Shown here piece after piece: positions 20,332 through 30,242 of a stretch of DNA of 64,000 nucleotides; the first letter of the stretch is position 1, and each line of letters opens with the position of its first letter. Both the position numbers and the translations under genes were made by a program. Origin of the DNA: Prochlorococcus sp. AG-347-J22 (GTDB taxonomy: Bacteria > Cyanobacteriota > Cyanobacteriia > PCC-6307 > Cyanobiaceae); contig QCBY01000001.1 of NCBI GenBank assembly GCA_003279005.1, positions 62,001 through 126,000 on the forward strand. The letters are read 5' to 3'. The notes below the pieces were generated by a model. The model worked only from the letters and a program-made list of their open reading frames with translations. It was not told where the DNA came from and made no database searches.

Positions 20332-20871
20332 TTATTTTTTGCCAGATTTACCAGCTTTTCTGATGATTCTCTCACCTTGGTATTTAATACCTTTGCCTTT
20401 GTAAGGTTCTGGAGGTCTTATTGATCTGATTTTTGCTGCTTCGTTTCCAACAATCTCTTTATCAATTCCAGATACAGTTACATTAGTATTACTTTCAACT
20501 TTGTATGTTATACCATCGGGGGGGGTCATTTCTACTGGATGACTATATCCAGCACTTACTACTAAAGTTTTTCCTTTAACTTGAGCTCTAGATCCAACAC
20601 CTACTATCTCTAATTTCTTTGAATAGCCATCAGTGACACCATGCATCATATTTGCAATTAATGTTCTACAAAGGCCATGCCTCTCCATTGAATATCTTTT
20701 TGTGGTTGATGGTGTTACAACAATCTGATTTTCTTTCTGAACAAAATTAACACCTTCTGGCATGAGTCTTTTCAATTCACCTTTTGGACCCTTTACAGTA
20801 ATATTTAATCCATCAATAACAACAGATACCTTGTCTGGTATTTGTACTGGAGATTTTCCTATTCTTGACAT
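20332..20871 (-). CDS. rplF: 50S ribosomal protein L6
   Basis: A 179-residue L6 with two repeated domains, near the sarcin-ricin loop. It opens [19 protein letters not shown] and ends with the [24 protein letters not shown] block. The codons for Thr-Pro-Pro in EMTPPDG contain a run of eight C residues (20518-20525 in complement), unusual in this AT-rich sequence and a possible slippage point. Confidence 0.98.
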   Translation of the reverse strand: MSRIGKSPVQIPDKVSVVIDGLNITVKGPKGELKRLMPEGVNFVQKENQIVVTPSTTKRYSMERHGLCRTLIANMMHGVTDGYSKKLEIVGVGSRAQVKGKTLVVSAGYSHPVEMTPPDGITYKVESNTNVTVSGIDKEIVGNEAAKIRSIRPPEPYKGKGIKYQGERIIRKAGKSGKK

Positions 20872-20883
20872 AATTAATTCTCC

Positions 20884-21285
20884 CTAATAAACATAACAAA
20901 GAATTTCGCCACCAATTCCTTGTTTTCTTGCATCACGGTCACTCATAACACCCTTTGAAGTTGATACTATAGCAACTCCAAGCCCTCCAAGAACTTTTGG
21001 TAACCCTTTTGTATTTTTATAGACTCTCAATCCTGGCTTGCTAACTCTTTGCATTGATCTGATAGTAGGAAATTTGTTTTTGCCACTATATTTGAGATCT
21101 AAGACAATTTTTGATTCATAGCCTTCCCCTTCCTCATTAATATTCGCTATGAATCCCTCTTTTTGGAGAACTTTTGCAATACTAAGAATCATTCTAGAAG
21201 CTGGAATTGAAGTTGATTTATGCTTCTTCTGACTCGCATTTCTTATACGAGTAAGCATATCTGAAATAGGATCGTGATTTGACAT
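20884..21285 (-). CDS. rpsH: 30S ribosomal protein S8
   Basis: A 133-residue S8 that binds helix 21 of 16S r[16 protein letters not shown] starts the protein, and [22 protein letters not shown] closes it. In Escherichia coli S8 also represses its own operon by binding near the rplE start; a hairpin at that position exists here (21847-21868). rpsN, commonly before rpsH, is absent. Confidence 0.98.
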   Translation of the reverse strand: MSNHDPISDMLTRIRNASQKKHKSTSIPASRMILSIAKVLQKEGFIANINEEGEGYESKIVLDLKYSGKNKFPTIRSMQRVSKPGLRVYKNTKGLPKVLGGLGVAIVSTSKGVMSDRDARKQGIGGEILCYVY

Positions 21286-21295
21286 GTTTATAAGT

Positions 21296-21832
21296 TTAAT
21301 TACTAAAAGGCATTCCTAGCTCCTTCAAGAGAGCTTTACCCTCTTGATCAGTTGAAGCGCTTGTGACAATTGTAATGTCCATTCCTCTAATGGAATCAAT
21401 TTTATCAAATGAGATTTCCGGAAATATTAATTGCTCTTTAACACCTACAGTATAATTGCCTCTTCCATCGAAACTTCTAGGATTAACACCTCTGAAATCT
21501 CTTATTCTTGGTAATGCTAAGTTTATAAATCTTTCTAAAAAAGAATACATTCTGTCACCCCTTAAAGTGACAGTACAACCAATAGGCATACCTTCTCTTA
21601 TTTTAAATCCTGCAATTGCTTTTTTAGCTCTTGTAACTAAAGCTTTTTGTCCAGTAATAATTGCCATTTCATTTAAAGAGGCTTCTAAAGCCTTTGAATT
21701 CGAAGCTGCTTCTCCAAGACCTCTATTAACGTTAACTTTAATAACCTTTGGGACTTGATGAATATTTTTAAGGCCAAGCTCTTTTAAAAGCTTTGGTCTT
21801 ATTGCTTCTTTGTAGCGAGTTTTAAGAGTCAT
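21296..21832 (-). CDS. rplE: 50S ribosomal protein L5
   Basis: A 178-residue L5, which binds 5S rRNA and contacts the P-site tRNA. Conserved parts include [36 protein letters not shown] and the [18 protein letters not shown] block. A 77-nt gap separates it from rplX, large for this cluster, and a hairpin ends 15 nt before its start. Confidence 0.98.
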   Translation of the reverse strand: MTLKTRYKEAIRPKLLKELGLKNIHQVPKVIKVNVNRGLGEAASNSKALEASLNEMAIITGQKALVTRAKKAIAGFKIREGMPIGCTVTLRGDRMYSFLERFINLALPRIRDFRGVNPRSFDGRGNYTVGVKEQLIFPEISFDKIDSIRGMDITIVTSASTDQEGKALLKELGMPFSN

Positions 21833-21846
21833 AATTTTTGAAAATT

Positions 21847-21868
21847 AATTCTGGTCTTTGTCAGAATT
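21847..21868 (-). promoter_or_regulatory. Hairpin in rplX-rplE gap, possible translational control site
   Basis: AATTCTG (21847-21853) and CAGAATT (21862-21868) form a perfect 7-bp stem with an 8-base loop, ending 15 nt before the rplE ATG. The location matches the S8 target of the Escherichia coli spc operon, which overlaps the L5 translation start. Sequence identity to an S8 site was not established. Confidence 0.4.
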
Positions 21869-21909
21869 GTTTAATAAGAAAATTGAAATCTCGTTTTTGA
21901 TGAAAAAAT

Positions 21910-22266
21910 TTAATCAATTAGTTCACCAGTTTTCTTTAATCTTCTTTTTTTAACTCCCTCTTTATCAATAAAAAATTCTATTTTACTTACTTGATTTTTA
22001 TCCTTTGAAAAAAACATTACATTTGAAGCATGTAAGGATGCTTCCTCTGTCAATATCCTCCCACTTTCACCTTCTTGAGTAGGTTTAACATGTTTTGTTC
22101 TAAGGTTTATTCCTTTAACTACAACTCTATTTTCTGAAGGTATAGTTTTTAAAACTTCACCAGTCTTTCCTTTTTCTTTCCCATTAATAATTTTTACTAA
22201 GTCTCCTGTTTTGATTCTCATCTTTACTCGTTTGAAATTTTTCCTTTGTTTAAGTGAATCCAACAT
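21910..22266 (-). CDS. rplX: 50S ribosomal protein L24
   Basis: A 118-residue L24, one of the two assembly initiators of the large subunit. The KOW motif lies in [20 protein letters not shown] near residues 19-38. The start ATG directly abuts the rplN stop; a second in-frame ATG (MRIKTGD, residue 16) would give the shorter bacterial length, so the first 15 residues are the only uncertain part. Confidence 0.96.
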   Translation of the reverse strand: MLDSLKQRKNFKRVKMRIKTGDLVKIINGKEKGKTGEVLKTIPSENRVVVKGINLRTKHVKPTQEGESGRILTEEASLHASNVMFFSKDKNQVSKIEFFIDKEGVKKRRLKKTGELID

Positions 22267-22632
22267 TTAAATGACCTCCGGAGCTAAAGAAACAATCTTT
22301 GTAAAATTTTTATCACGTAATTCTCTTGCTACAGGACCAAAGACTCTAGTACCTTTAGGATTTTTGTCTTCATTTATCAATACTGCTGCATTATCATCAA
22401 AACGAATGGAGTTGCCTGTATTTCTTCTTAAAGTATGTCTTGTCCTAACAATAACTGCTTTTACTACATCTGATTTTTTAACTCCCATATTTGGCAATGC
22501 ATCTTTTACTGAAGCAACTACAACATCTCCTACGTGTGCATATCTTCTATTTGAACCTAAAACTCTTATACATTGAAGTCTTTTGGCGCCACTGTTGTCA
22601 GCAACAACTAGATAAGTTTCCTGTTGAATCAT
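22267..22632 (-). CDS. rplN: 50S ribosomal protein L14
   Basis: A 121-residue L14, beginning [19 protein letters not shown] and ending IVSLAPEVI, with the conserved [17 protein letters not shown]. It binds at the subunit interface. Its ATG overlaps the rpsQ stop by four bases, indicating translational coupling. Confidence 0.98.
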   Translation of the reverse strand: MIQQETYLVVADNSGAKRLQCIRVLGSNRRYAHVGDVVVASVKDALPNMGVKKSDVVKAVIVRTRHTLRRNTGNSIRFDDNAAVLINEDKNPKGTRVFGPVARELRDKNFTKIVSLAPEVI

Positions 22633-22895
22633 TTTTTATCCTCCTTATTTTTTATTGTTTTGTTAAGGATTTCCTCTATTGCCCATCTTTTATGAGCACT
22701 TAAAGGTCTGGTTTCTTTAATTTTAACTCGATCTCCTAGAACACAGGTATTTCCTGGATCATGCGCCTTATAGCGAGTAGTTTTGCTTACAATCTTTTTA
22801 TAAGTTGGATGTGGGTATCTATTGATAACAGCAACAACAACTGTTTTATCCATTTTGTCGCTTACAACAGTACCAATTCTTTCTTTAAGTGCCAT
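22629..22895 (-). CDS. rpsQ: 30S ribosomal protein S17
   Basis: An 88-residue S17, a primary 16S-binding protein with an OB fold. [19 protein letters not shown] and [18 protein letters not shown] identify it. It lies eight nucleotides after rpmC. Confidence 0.98.
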   Translation of the reverse strand: MALKERIGTVVSDKMDKTVVVAVINRYPHPTYKKIVSKTTRYKAHDPGNTCVLGDRVKIKETRPLSAHKRWAIEEILNKTIKNKEDKK

Positions 22896-22903
22896 GGGAA
22901 TAA

Positions 22904-23122
22904 TTAATCAGCGGTTTTTTGAGGAGTGGATTGACTTTTACTAAGAGAAAGTAATTGCGAAATTTGTTTCTTGATGATTTTAAATTTATGAGTTTCATTA
23001 AGTTGTCTCGTAGCTTGTTTAAACCTCAAGTCAAATAGATCTTTTCTTAATTGATCAATTTTTTCATTAATTTCGGAAGAATTTAACTTTTTAAATTCTT
23101 TTAAAGATTCTGAGTTTTTCAT
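22904..23122 (-). CDS. rpmC: 50S ribosomal protein L29
   Basis: A 72-residue L29, a two-helix protein at the polypeptide exit tunnel. The signature is [21 protein letters not shown] near residues 20-40. The start codon overlaps the rplP stop by four bases. Confidence 0.97.
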   Translation of the reverse strand: MKNSESLKEFKKLNSSEINEKIDQLRKDLFDLRFKQATRQLNETHKFKIIKKQISQLLSLSKSQSTPQKTAD

Positions 23123-23601
23123 TTTTTAACCTCCTCTGTTGATCCCCTATCAATATTCTCTTTTAAAGATGAATCACCACTAATTATTTTATCAGTTGAA
23201 ACAAATTTTGTTTTAACAGGTAATTTGTATTGAGCCAAGCGCATAGCTTCTTTGGCAATTTCTTCAGTAATTTCTTCACCACCCATTTCAAACAATATCC
23301 TTCCAGGTTTTACAACCGCAACCCAAAACTCAGGATTACCTTTACCTGAACCCATCCTTGTTTCAGCAGGTCTCATAGTGACTGGTTTATCTGGAAAAAT
23401 ACGAATCCAAATTTTTCCTCCACGTTTTACATACCTTGTCATTGCTCTTCTACTAGCTTCAATCTGACGAGCAGTTACCCACCCACAATCTTGTGCTTGG
23501 AGTGCAAACTGACCAAAGGCAATAGTATTACCTTTAGAGGCAATTCCTTTCATTCTCCCTCTATGCTGTTTGCGGAATTTAGTACGTTTTGGACTTAGCA
23601 T
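23119..23601 (-). CDS. rplP: 50S ribosomal protein L16
   Basis: A 160-residue L16, positioned near the A site. It begins [19 protein letters not shown], and the [23 protein letters not shown] block follows at 84-106. It is about 20 residues longer than most bacterial L16 because of a hydrophilic tail after residue 138. Confidence 0.98.
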   Translation of the reverse strand: MLSPKRTKFRKQHRGRMKGIASKGNTIAFGQFALQAQDCGWVTARQIEASRRAMTRYVKRGGKIWIRIFPDKPVTMRPAETRMGSGKGNPEFWVAVVKPGRILFEMGGEEITEEIAKEAMRLAQYKLPVKTKFVSTDKIISGDSSLKENIDRGSTEEVKK

Positions 23602-23612
23602 TTTAATACCTC

Positions 23613-24347
23613 CTATGAATTATCATTTGATGAGCGATCTTCAAATTGCTGAGGTTTTCGACTACCTTTCCTTCTAGGAATTGCCCCAACCGGAATATTT
23701 TGTTCTTCTTTGGGGAGGACCTCTCCCTTGAAAACCCAAACTTTAATACCCAAAACACCATAAGTTGTATTTGCTTCACGTAATGCATAATCAACTTCAG
23801 CCCTCATGGTGTGGAGAGGAACTCTACCTTCTCTAGTCCACTCTGACCTGGCTATTTCAGCGCCGTTAAGTCTTCCTCCAACTTGGATTTTCAGGCCTAG
23901 AACTCCAGCTCTTTGAGCTCTTTGCAAAGCCATCCTTATAGTTCTTCTGAAGGCAACTCTTTTTTCTAATTGTTGTGCTATGTATTCAGCTAGTAAATAT
24001 GCATCGGCATCAACTCGTTCAACTTCAACTACATTAATCCTTACTTGTCTTGTTCTATCTCCAATAGTTTTTTGAATTCCTGCTCTCAATTCTTCAATTC
24101 CACTTCCTTGCCTACCTACAATTACTCCTGGTCTAGCTGTTTTTAATTCGAGTTCTAATTGATCTGCTTTTCTAGCAATTAAAACATCGCTAATTCCAGC
24201 TGAACTATATTTATTTTGTATGAAATTTCGAATTTTATAGTCTTCTTGAAGAAGAATTGGATAAGTTTTAGAAGTAGCGAACCATTTTGAACGATGTTCT
24301 TGAGTAATACCTAACCTAAGACCGGTTGGATTAATTTTATTTCCCAT
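23613..24347 (-). CDS. rpsC: 30S ribosomal protein S3
   Basis: A 244-residue S3 at the mRNA entry. The KH domain shows the GxxG loop in [15 protein letters not shown] near residue 80, and the C-terminal domain holds [24 protein letters not shown]. Its ATG overlaps the rplV stop by one base. Confidence 0.98.
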   Translation of the reverse strand: MGNKINPTGLRLGITQEHRSKWFATSKTYPILLQEDYKIRNFIQNKYSSAGISDVLIARKADQLELELKTARPGVIVGRQGSGIEELRAGIQKTIGDRTRQVRINVVEVERVDADAYLLAEYIAQQLEKRVAFRRTIRMALQRAQRAGVLGLKIQVGGRLNGAEIARSEWTREGRVPLHTMRAEVDYALREANTTYGVLGIKVWVFKGEVLPKEEQNIPVGAIPRRKGSRKPQQFEDRSSNDNS

Positions 24348-24733
24348 TAGTTTTGTGCCTCCATATTAGTTTGATTAGGAGCAGATTCTACGGAAATACT
24401 AATATGGCAAGTCTGTTTTTTGATAGAAAAAGCTCTTCCTTGAGCTCTTGGTCTGAATCTTTTCATCACAGGTCCATTATCAGCTGAAGCTGAAGAAATA
24501 ACTAAAGAGGAAGGTTCCATCCCTAGGTTGTGCTCAGCATTTGCTACTGCAGATCTTAAAACCTTAGTGATAGGGTCCGTAGATCTATATGGCATAAATT
24601 CCAACATAATAAGCGCATCTCTATAAGATTTACCCCTAATTTGATCTAGAACTCTTCTTACTTTGGATGCAGACCCACGAATATATTTACCGTGAGCTTT
24701 GGCTGTTTTTTTCATTTCAGGAGTTTTTGTCAT
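24347..24733 (-). CDS. rplV: 50S ribosomal protein L22
   Basis: A 128-residue L22, lining the exit tunnel. The core [22 protein letters not shown] and the C-terminal hairpin region around [20 protein letters not shown] are typical; this hairpin is where macrolide-resistance changes occur in other bacteria. The start abuts the rpsS stop with no gap. Confidence 0.98.
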   Translation of the reverse strand: MTKTPEMKKTAKAHGKYIRGSASKVRRVLDQIRGKSYRDALIMLEFMPYRSTDPITKVLRSAVANAEHNLGMEPSSLVISSASADNGPVMKRFRPRAQGRAFSIKKQTCHISISVESAPNQTNMEAQN

Positions 24734-25009
24734 TTATCTTGCCCCCTTCTTATCTCTTAAATGGCCACGATAGGTTCTGGTAGGAGCAAATTCACCTAAT
24801 TTATGGCCAATCATTTGTTCAGTAATAAATACTGGTATGTGAGCCTTGCCATTATGTACCGCGATAGTATGGCCAATCATAACAGGAAGAATGGTCGAAG
24901 ATCTAGACCAGGTTTTAATGACTGATTTATCATCATCAGTATTTTGTTTTTCTACCTTTTTAAGCAAACTATCTGCTATAAAAGGTCCTTTTTTTAATGA
25001 ACGTCCCAT
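24734..25009 (-). CDS. rpsS: 30S ribosomal protein S19
   Basis: A 91-residue S19 of the small-subunit head. [20 protein letters not shown] and [21 protein letters not shown] are diagnostic. It lies 38 nt after rplB. Confidence 0.98.
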   Translation of the reverse strand: MGRSLKKGPFIADSLLKKVEKQNTDDDKSVIKTWSRSSTILPVMIGHTIAVHNGKAHIPVFITEQMIGHKLGEFAPTRTYRGHLRDKKGAR

Positions 25010-25047
25010 GATTTATAAAATAGAAATAGAAATAAAAGTAGTAGTAA

Positions 25048-25911
25048 TCAAGAATCTCTTCCTCCTCTACTTCTCTTAGAAACACGACGACGTTTTCGAA
25101 CAACTAATCTATTACTGGGCTTGTTTTTTTTGCGCGTCTTTAATCCAAGAGCTGGCTTCCCCCAAGGGGTTACAGGTCCTGCCCGACCAATCGGAGCCTT
25201 TCCCTCTCCTCCTCCATGTGGATGATCACATGGGTTCATAACACTACCTCTTACTTGAGGTCTTCTCCCTAACCATCTTCTTCTGCCCGCTTTTCCTAAG
25301 CTGGTATTACGTATTTCAGAGTTACCAACTTCACCTAAAGTTGCATAACATTCCTTACGAACAAGTCTAACTTCAGTAGATGGAAGTTTTAAGGCAACAT
25401 AATCTCCCTCTTTAGCCATTAGTTGTGCACTTGAACCTGCAGATCTAACCATTTGAGCACCTCTGCCAGCATGTAGTTCTACACAGTGAACATTGGATCC
25501 TAAAGGCATAGCTGATAGTGGCATTGCATTTCCATCTTCAATTGGAACACCTTCACCTGAAATTACATTTTGACCAACTTTTACACCTGCAGGGGCGATA
25601 ATATATCTTTTCTCTCCATCTTCGTAAAATAAAAGCGCTAACCTAGCATTTCTATGAGGATCATAATGAATAGCTGCAATTTTAGCATTAATATTTTTTT
25701 TATCTCTTTTAAAATCTACTAATCTATATTGTCTTTTGTGTCCTCCACCTCTATGACGACAGGTTATAACCCCTCGATTATTTCTCCCTTTAAATCGATG
25801 CTTAGAAACTATTAAAGACCTTTCTGGTTTTGAACCTGTAATCTCACTAAAATCAGTAACAACTCTCTGTCTAGTTCCAGGTGTATAAGGTTTGAATTTA
25901 CGAATAGCCAT
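25048..25911 (-). CDS. rplB: 50S ribosomal protein L2
   Basis: A 287-residue L2, needed for subunit association and the peptidyl-transferase centre. The C-terminal [21 protein letters not shown] contains the conserved histidine of the PHGGG segment. Length is normal for bacteria plus a short basic tail ending KRSRGGRDS. Confidence 0.99.
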   Translation of the reverse strand: MAIRKFKPYTPGTRQRVVTDFSEITGSKPERSLIVSKHRFKGRNNRGVITCRHRGGGHKRQYRLVDFKRDKKNINAKIAAIHYDPHRNARLALLFYEDGEKRYIIAPAGVKVGQNVISGEGVPIEDGNAMPLSAMPLGSNVHCVELHAGRGAQMVRSAGSSAQLMAKEGDYVALKLPSTEVRLVRKECYATLGEVGNSEIRNTSLGKAGRRRWLGRRPQVRGSVMNPCDHPHGGGEGKAPIGRAGPVTPWGKPALGLKTRKKNKPSNRLVVRKRRRVSKRSRGGRDS

Positions 25912-25922
25912 AATAATAATCC

Positions 25923-26225
25923 TTAAGATTCTGGGAATAATTGGATTTTGTCACCCTCAGCAAGTCGTACAATTGCCTTCTTAATTTGAGAACGTTTCCC
26001 GGAGAACTTACCGACTCTTCTTGTTCTTCTTGGAGGATTCATAGTGTTTATCTTTATAACTTTAACATCAAATAAGGCCTCAATTGCTGCTTTTATCTGA
26101 GGTTTTACTGCTCTGTGATCAACCTCAAACGTATATTGATTGAGGTCTAGCGCATTTGTAGCTTTTTCTGTAATTACAGGTTTTCGAATTACATCAGCCA
26201 ATCGAGAATCAAATAATTTACTCAT
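25923..26225 (-). CDS. rplW: 50S ribosomal protein L23
   Basis: A 100-residue L23, the exit-tunnel docking site for trigger factor and [26 protein letters not shown] begins the conserved core. Its ATG overlaps the rplD stop by four bases. Confidence 0.98.
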   Translation of the reverse strand: MSKLFDSRLADVIRKPVITEKATNALDLNQYTFEVDHRAVKPQIKAAIEALFDVKVIKINTMNPPRRTRRVGKFSGKRSQIKKAIVRLAEGDKIQLFPES

Positions 26226-26854
26226 GATGCATAAACCTCCTGAATTTTATTTATTGCTGATTCACCAATAACTAACTTATTAGCGTTAAGAATATCAAAG
26301 ACATTTAATTGATCAGCAGATATTAATTTTACCTTTTCAATATTGTTTATTGATTTTTTAATAACGTCAGAAGGACTATCAAGAATAACTAAAACCTTTT
26401 CTGTTTTATCAATACCCAATCGTGATAAACCATTAACTATTTCACTAGTTTTGGGTTTATCTAATGTGGATCCAAAATCTTCAACAGCTTTTATATCAGA
26501 AACCCTTGACATTAAAGCTGTTCTTAGAGCCAATCTTCTTTCTTTTCGATTCATATCCAAGTTATAAGAACGTGGTTTAGGACCAAAAATTACTCCTCCC
26601 CCTGGTCTTAATGGAGTCCTTATTGATCCTTGACGGGCTCGGCCAGTACCCTTTTGCTTATATGGTTTCCTGCCACCTCCACGAACTTCAGATCTTGTCA
26701 AAGTGGATGCAGTACCTTGTCTTTTATTAGCTAGTTGTCTAAGCACGGCTCTATGAATTAAATCTGCCGAAGAAGTTTCTTTAGCAACTTTTAAATCTAT
26801 AGCAATTTCACCAGCTTTTTTACCATCCCATTTTAAAGTTTCCAGAGTTGTCAT
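26222..26854 (-). CDS. rplD: 50S ribosomal protein L4
   Basis: A 210-residue L4 with an extended loop in the exit tunnel, seen as [23 protein letters not shown] near residues 54-76. L4 is the autoregulator of the S10 operon in Escherichia coli; whether that applies here is unknown because the operon leader differs. The start overlaps rplC by four bases. Confidence 0.98.
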   Translation of the reverse strand: MTTLETLKWDGKKAGEIAIDLKVAKETSSADLIHRAVLRQLANKRQGTASTLTRSEVRGGGRKPYKQKGTGRARQGSIRTPLRPGGGVIFGPKPRSYNLDMNRKERRLALRTALMSRVSDIKAVEDFGSTLDKPKTSEIVNGLSRLGIDKTEKVLVILDSPSDVIKKSINNIEKVKLISADQLNVFDILNANKLVIGESAINKIQEVYAS

Positions 26855-27504
26855 GATTTTGCTCCTCCTTTGTTGCCTAAAATTTTATTAGGCCTGATAT
26901 CGACTATCGAACCAGGTTTACCTGGTATAGAACCTTTAACAACAAGTAAGTTTTTTTGATCATCAATTTTGACCACTAATAAACCTTTTGTAGTAATTTT
27001 TTTCCCCCCATATCTTCCTGCCATTCTTTTCCCGGGACAAATTCTTCCTGGGGTTGTTCCAGCACCTGTAGAACCTGGGGCCCTATGGTTTTTTGAACCA
27101 TGACTCATAGGTCCTCTGCTAAAACCATGTCTTTTCTGATATCCAGAGAATCCTCTACCCATAGATTTACCGCTTATATCAACTTTTTGACCCACCTCGA
27201 AATTTTTAACTGTTACCTCTTTACCAACTTCATAAGAAGAAGTTTCTTCAACTCTATATTCCTTTAAATGTTTTAAAAGTTCTTGACCTGATTTTAATAA
27301 ATGTCCTTTTTCAGGTTTGTTTAAATGCTTATCTTTTGACACACCATAACCTAGCTGAATGGCTTTGTAACCATCCAAAGATTGTGTCTTTAATTGAGTG
27401 ATGCGACAAGGACCAGCCTCTATAAGAGTAACTGGTACTGCATTGCCAGTATCATCAAACAATTGGGACATACCCAATTTCTTTCCTAAAATTCCTATAG
27501 ACAT
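26851..27504 (-). CDS. rplC: 50S ribosomal protein L3
   Basis: A 217-residue L3, the other large-subunit assembly initiator. [20 protein letters not shown] and the [29 protein letters not shown] loop near the peptidyl-transferase centre are clear. It is the first gene of the 16-kb cluster; rpsJ, which precedes rplC in many bacteria, is not here, as in other cyanobacteria where it lies downstream of tufA. The 278-nt region upstream should hold the operon promoter. Confidence 0.98.
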   Translation of the reverse strand: MSIGILGKKLGMSQLFDDTGNAVPVTLIEAGPCRITQLKTQSLDGYKAIQLGYGVSKDKHLNKPEKGHLLKSGQELLKHLKEYRVEETSSYEVGKEVTVKNFEVGQKVDISGKSMGRGFSGYQKRHGFSRGPMSHGSKNHRAPGSTGAGTTPGRICPGKRMAGRYGGKKITTKGLLVVKIDDQKNLLVVKGSIPGKPGSIVDIRPNKILGNKGGAKS

Positions 27505-27583
27505 AAGACTCGTATAGGCTAGCGTGTAACTAATTTTTAAATATCTAGATCCTTGAAGGATGGTGGTAACTCAAAAATCAATT

Positions 27584-27652
27584 TATAATGGGTGAGACTT
27601 TTCTAAAACAAGAAAGTTTCTCTATGGGTGAAAAACCCACACCAATTTTTTT
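27584..27652 (+). ncRNA. Candidate small RNA or structured leader between rplC and ndhN
   Basis: A perfect -10 hexamer TATAAT lies at 27584-27589. A transcript starting near 27595 would fold into a first hairpin with outer arms GAGA (27594-27597) and TCTC (27619-27622) and an A/T-rich inner stem, then a second hairpin TGGGT-GAAAA-ACCCA (27625-27639), and meet seven T residues at 27646-27652. No open frame fits. The gap of six bases between the second hairpin and the T-run weakens a terminator reading. Alternatively the minus-strand copy is part of the rplC leader. I do not match it to a known Yfr RNA. Confidence 0.3.
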
Positions 27653-27782
27653 AACGAAACGCTAAAAATGTGAATCTTCTTAGAGGCTTGGCTAGCTTGC
27701 AAGCTTAAAAATTTCACCGAATATAAATTGTACATCATCAAGTACCATAAAATGAAATAATATATAAATAAAGGAAATCTTT

Positions 27783-28253
27783 ATGCCGTTACTTCTTACA
27801 GGGAAAAAGTTTCATAACGATTTACATAAAAATAAATGTTTAGCAATTTTTGCTCCTCTTGAAGGGGGATATGAAACTCGTCTTTTGAGAAGAATGCGAG
27901 CTAAAGGTTTCAAAACATACATAACGTCAGCGAGAGGATTAGGGGATCCAGAAGTATTTTTACTAAAATTACATGGTATAAGGCCTCCTCATCTTGGTCA
28001 TCAAAGTATCGGGAGGAACGGGGCTCTCGGAGAAGTACAGCAAGTAATTCCTCAAGCATCGGAACTTTTTAATGAAAATGACAAGAACAAATTATTGTGG
28101 CTGTTGGAAGGTCAAGTCTTATCACAATCAGAATTAGAAAGCTTAATTAAAATTTGTACTGCAGATAACAAACTTAAAATTGTTGTTGAAATGGGGGGCT
28201 CAAGAAAACTTGAATGGAAATCTTTAAATGATTATATTTTAAATGAATTCTGA
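27783..28253 (+). CDS. ndhN: NAD(P)H-quinone oxidoreductase subunit N
   Basis: NdhN is a cyanobacteria- and chloroplast-specific peripheral subunit of the NDH-1 complex, which drives cyclic electron flow and respiration at the thylakoid. The 156-residue soluble protein carries the family blocks [21 protein letters not shown] and [28 protein letters not shown]. It has no membrane spans. The start ATG at 27783 follows an AAGGAAAT-like ribosome site. The stop overlaps the start of ldpA by 11 bases, so the two are translated together. Confidence 0.95.
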   Translation: MPLLLTGKKFHNDLHKNKCLAIFAPLEGGYETRLLRRMRAKGFKTYITSARGLGDPEVFLLKLHGIRPPHLGHQSIGRNGALGEVQQVIPQASELFNENDKNKLLWLLEGQVLSQSELESLIKICTADNKLKIVVEMGGSRKLEWKSLNDYILNEF

Positions 28254-29253
28254 AATTCAACTATTTGAAGAAAATAAGAAGGGAGCAGATAAATGGGTTA
28301 AATTAATATGTGGAGCGAGCAATGAAGATATTGTCGCAATTGAAGAATTATGTGCTATTTATTCAGCGGCTGGAGTTGATTATATTGATGTTGCTGCTGA
28401 CGAATCTATAGTGCGAGCCGCTAGAAACGGTATCAAATGGGCTCAGGAAGTTTGGGGTTCATCTCCTGGGCTGATGATAAGTATTAGTGATGGGAAGGAT
28501 ATACATTTTCGTAAAGCAAAATTTGATCCATTAAAGTGCCCTCCTAATTGTTCAAGACCATGTGAAAAGATTTGCCCTACATCTGCAATTGACGTTTATG
28601 GAGTCAAAGAAAATAAATGCTATGGATGTGGAAGATGTATAAATAGTTGCCCCTTAAATTTAATTTCTGAATATGAATACAATTTATCAAATAATGATTT
28701 ACCAAATACTCTAAAAGTTATTAAACCTGATGCGGTAGAAATTCATACAGAAATTAATCGAATAGATTCTTTCGTAAAAGTAGCTAATCTGATTAAAAAT
28801 TCAGGGATAAAATTAAAAAAAATTTCTGTCAGTTGTGGATTAAATCATTCCAAAAAAAAACCAAAAGATCTTTCGAAAGCACTCTGGGACAGATATGAAA
28901 TTTTGCTTGAACATAATGTACCTCTCATTTGGCAACTTGATGGAAGGCCAATGTCTGGTGATTTAGCACCAACTACAGGCAAGGACGCAGTTAAGTTATG
29001 GGAAAATATAGGATCTCAACTACCCCCGGGTCTAATTCAACTAGCAGGAGGTACAAATGGGAAAACGCATGAATTTTTGAAAATAAATAATTTTCCTGAT
29101 GGAATTGCTTTTGGGAGTTATGCGAGAAAAATAATGCAGCCACTTATTGAATACGCTAATAAAAATAATAAAAAATTATATGAATATCCAGAAAAAATGG
29201 CTTTAGCAATCAAAAAAGCAAAAAACTTGCTTAAGCCATGGAAAATAAGTTAA
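28243..29253 (+). CDS. ldpA: LdpA, iron-sulfur light-dependent period protein
   Basis: LdpA in Synechococcus elongatus binds two 4Fe-4S clusters, senses redox state and adjusts circadian period through KaiA and CikA stability. The 336-residue protein has a ferredoxin-like region: Cys99, Cys103, Cys107 and Cys111, followed by a canonical CX2CX2CX3CP at Cys126, Cys129, Cys132 and Cys136. A C-terminal domain follows with [18 protein letters not shown] and [14 protein letters not shown]. It overlaps ndhN by 11 bases. Because Prochlorococcus lost kaiA, the role here may be general redox sensing rather than clock input; that is inference. Confidence 0.88.
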   Translation: MNSEIQLFEENKKGADKWVKLICGASNEDIVAIEELCAIYSAAGVDYIDVAADESIVRAARNGIKWAQEVWGSSPGLMISISDGKDIHFRKAKFDPLKCPPNCSRPCEKICPTSAIDVYGVKENKCYGCGRCINSCPLNLISEYEYNLSNNDLPNTLKVIKPDAVEIHTEINRIDSFVKVANLIKNSGIKLKKISVSCGLNHSKKKPKDLSKALWDRYEILLEHNVPLIWQLDGRPMSGDLAPTTGKDAVKLWENIGSQLPPGLIQLAGGTNGKTHEFLKINNFPDGIAFGSYARKIMQPLIEYANKNNKKLYEYPEKMALAIKKAKNLLKPWKIS

Positions 29254-29360
29254 CTCATTGAATTTTAAAAAAAACTAAAATCAAATAAAAACTTTAGAAT
29301 ACAAAATTCATATTTTTTTGATAGAAAAAAAACTATCTATGTATTAAGATATAAATCCAT

Positions 29361-29432
29361 TGGGCCGTCGCCAAGTGGTAAGGCATCGGGTTTTGGTCTC
29401 GACATTCCTAGGTTCGAATCCTAGCGGCCCAG
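29361..29432 (+). tRNA. tRNA-Gln (UUG anticodon)
   Basis: The acceptor stem TGGGCCG pairs with CGGCCCA, the T arm reads TAGGTTCGAATCCTA, and the anticodon loop TTTTGGT gives UUG. The U1-A72 pair is typical for glutamine tRNA. It lies 19 nt before the next protein start, so the two may share a transcript. Confidence 0.96.
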
Positions 29433-29451
29433 TTTTAAAAAATTTACTTCA

Positions 29452-30228
29452 GTGCACCCTAAGAAATTATTTCTTTTTGATTTTGATGGAGTAATTGTTG
29501 ATGGAATGTATGAGTATTGGCATAGTTCATTATTAGCTTGTGAAAAATATTTAAATTCCCAAGATATTTGTATTGATCAGAATCTTTATAAACAAGTTTC
29601 AAATATATTTATAGAAATGAGGCCCTGGATTAAATATGGATGGGAAATGTTGATAATTGTCCACGAAATTACCAAAACAGAAAATCCATTAAATAATAAT
29701 AATAAAATTAATTTTCAAAATAAATATCATCAAAACTGTAAAGAAATTCTTTTAAAGAATTCCTGGGTTTCTGAAGACTTACAAAAATGTCTTGATAAAT
29801 CAAGAAAATATCAAATTGATAAAGATTTTGACAGTTGGGTAAAATTACATAAACCGTTTTATGAAGTTATTGATTTTATAGAAAGAATAAAGAAATATAA
29901 AATCAACTCAGGGATCATAACAACAAAAGGAACAATATTTGCAGAAAAGATTTTGGAAAGATTAAATATTTTTCCAGAATTTGTTTTTGGTTATGAATCT
30001 GGAACAAAAGTTGAAATAGCCTCAAAACTTTCAAAAGAATATGAAATTATGGGGTTTATAGAAGATAGAAGAAAAACATTAGTTGATATTAAGCAAAATA
30101 GTTACATTAGGCACATACCTTGTTACTTAGCTGATTGGGGGTATTTAAAAAGAAATGATAAAAATAATCTTCCTTATGAAATTAAATTATTAAAATTAAA
30201 AGATTTAGGACAATTGGTTGCAAATTAA
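29452..30228 (+). CDS. HAD-like hydrolase of unknown substrate
   Basis: A 258-residue HAD protein. Motif I is LFDFDGVIVDG at residues 8-18 and motif II is the threonine in GIITTKG. The lysine in GTKVEIASKL is motif III, and motif IV is GFIEDRRKTLVDI with the acidic pair changed to Glu-Asp. The cap domain is lysine-rich and AT-biased in codon use like the surrounding genes. The start is GTG, immediately before the phosphatase motif. It begins 19 nt after tRNA-Gln with no separate promoter room. Confidence 0.75.
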   Translation: MHPKKLFLFDFDGVIVDGMYEYWHSSLLACEKYLNSQDICIDQNLYKQVSNIFIEMRPWIKYGWEMLIIVHEITKTENPLNNNNKINFQNKYHQNCKEILLKNSWVSEDLQKCLDKSRKYQIDKDFDSWVKLHKPFYEVIDFIERIKKYKINSGIITTKGTIFAEKILERLNIFPEFVFGYESGTKVEIASKLSKEYEIMGFIEDRRKTLVDIKQNSYIRHIPCYLADWGYLKRNDKNNLPYEIKLLKLKDLGQLVAN

Positions 30229-30242
30229 AAATCTTCGGCTAG

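Noticed and set aside
27730-27745. GTA...TAC pair resembling an NtcA site before ndhN
   Set aside because: The spacing is ten bases, not the eight of the NtcA consensus.
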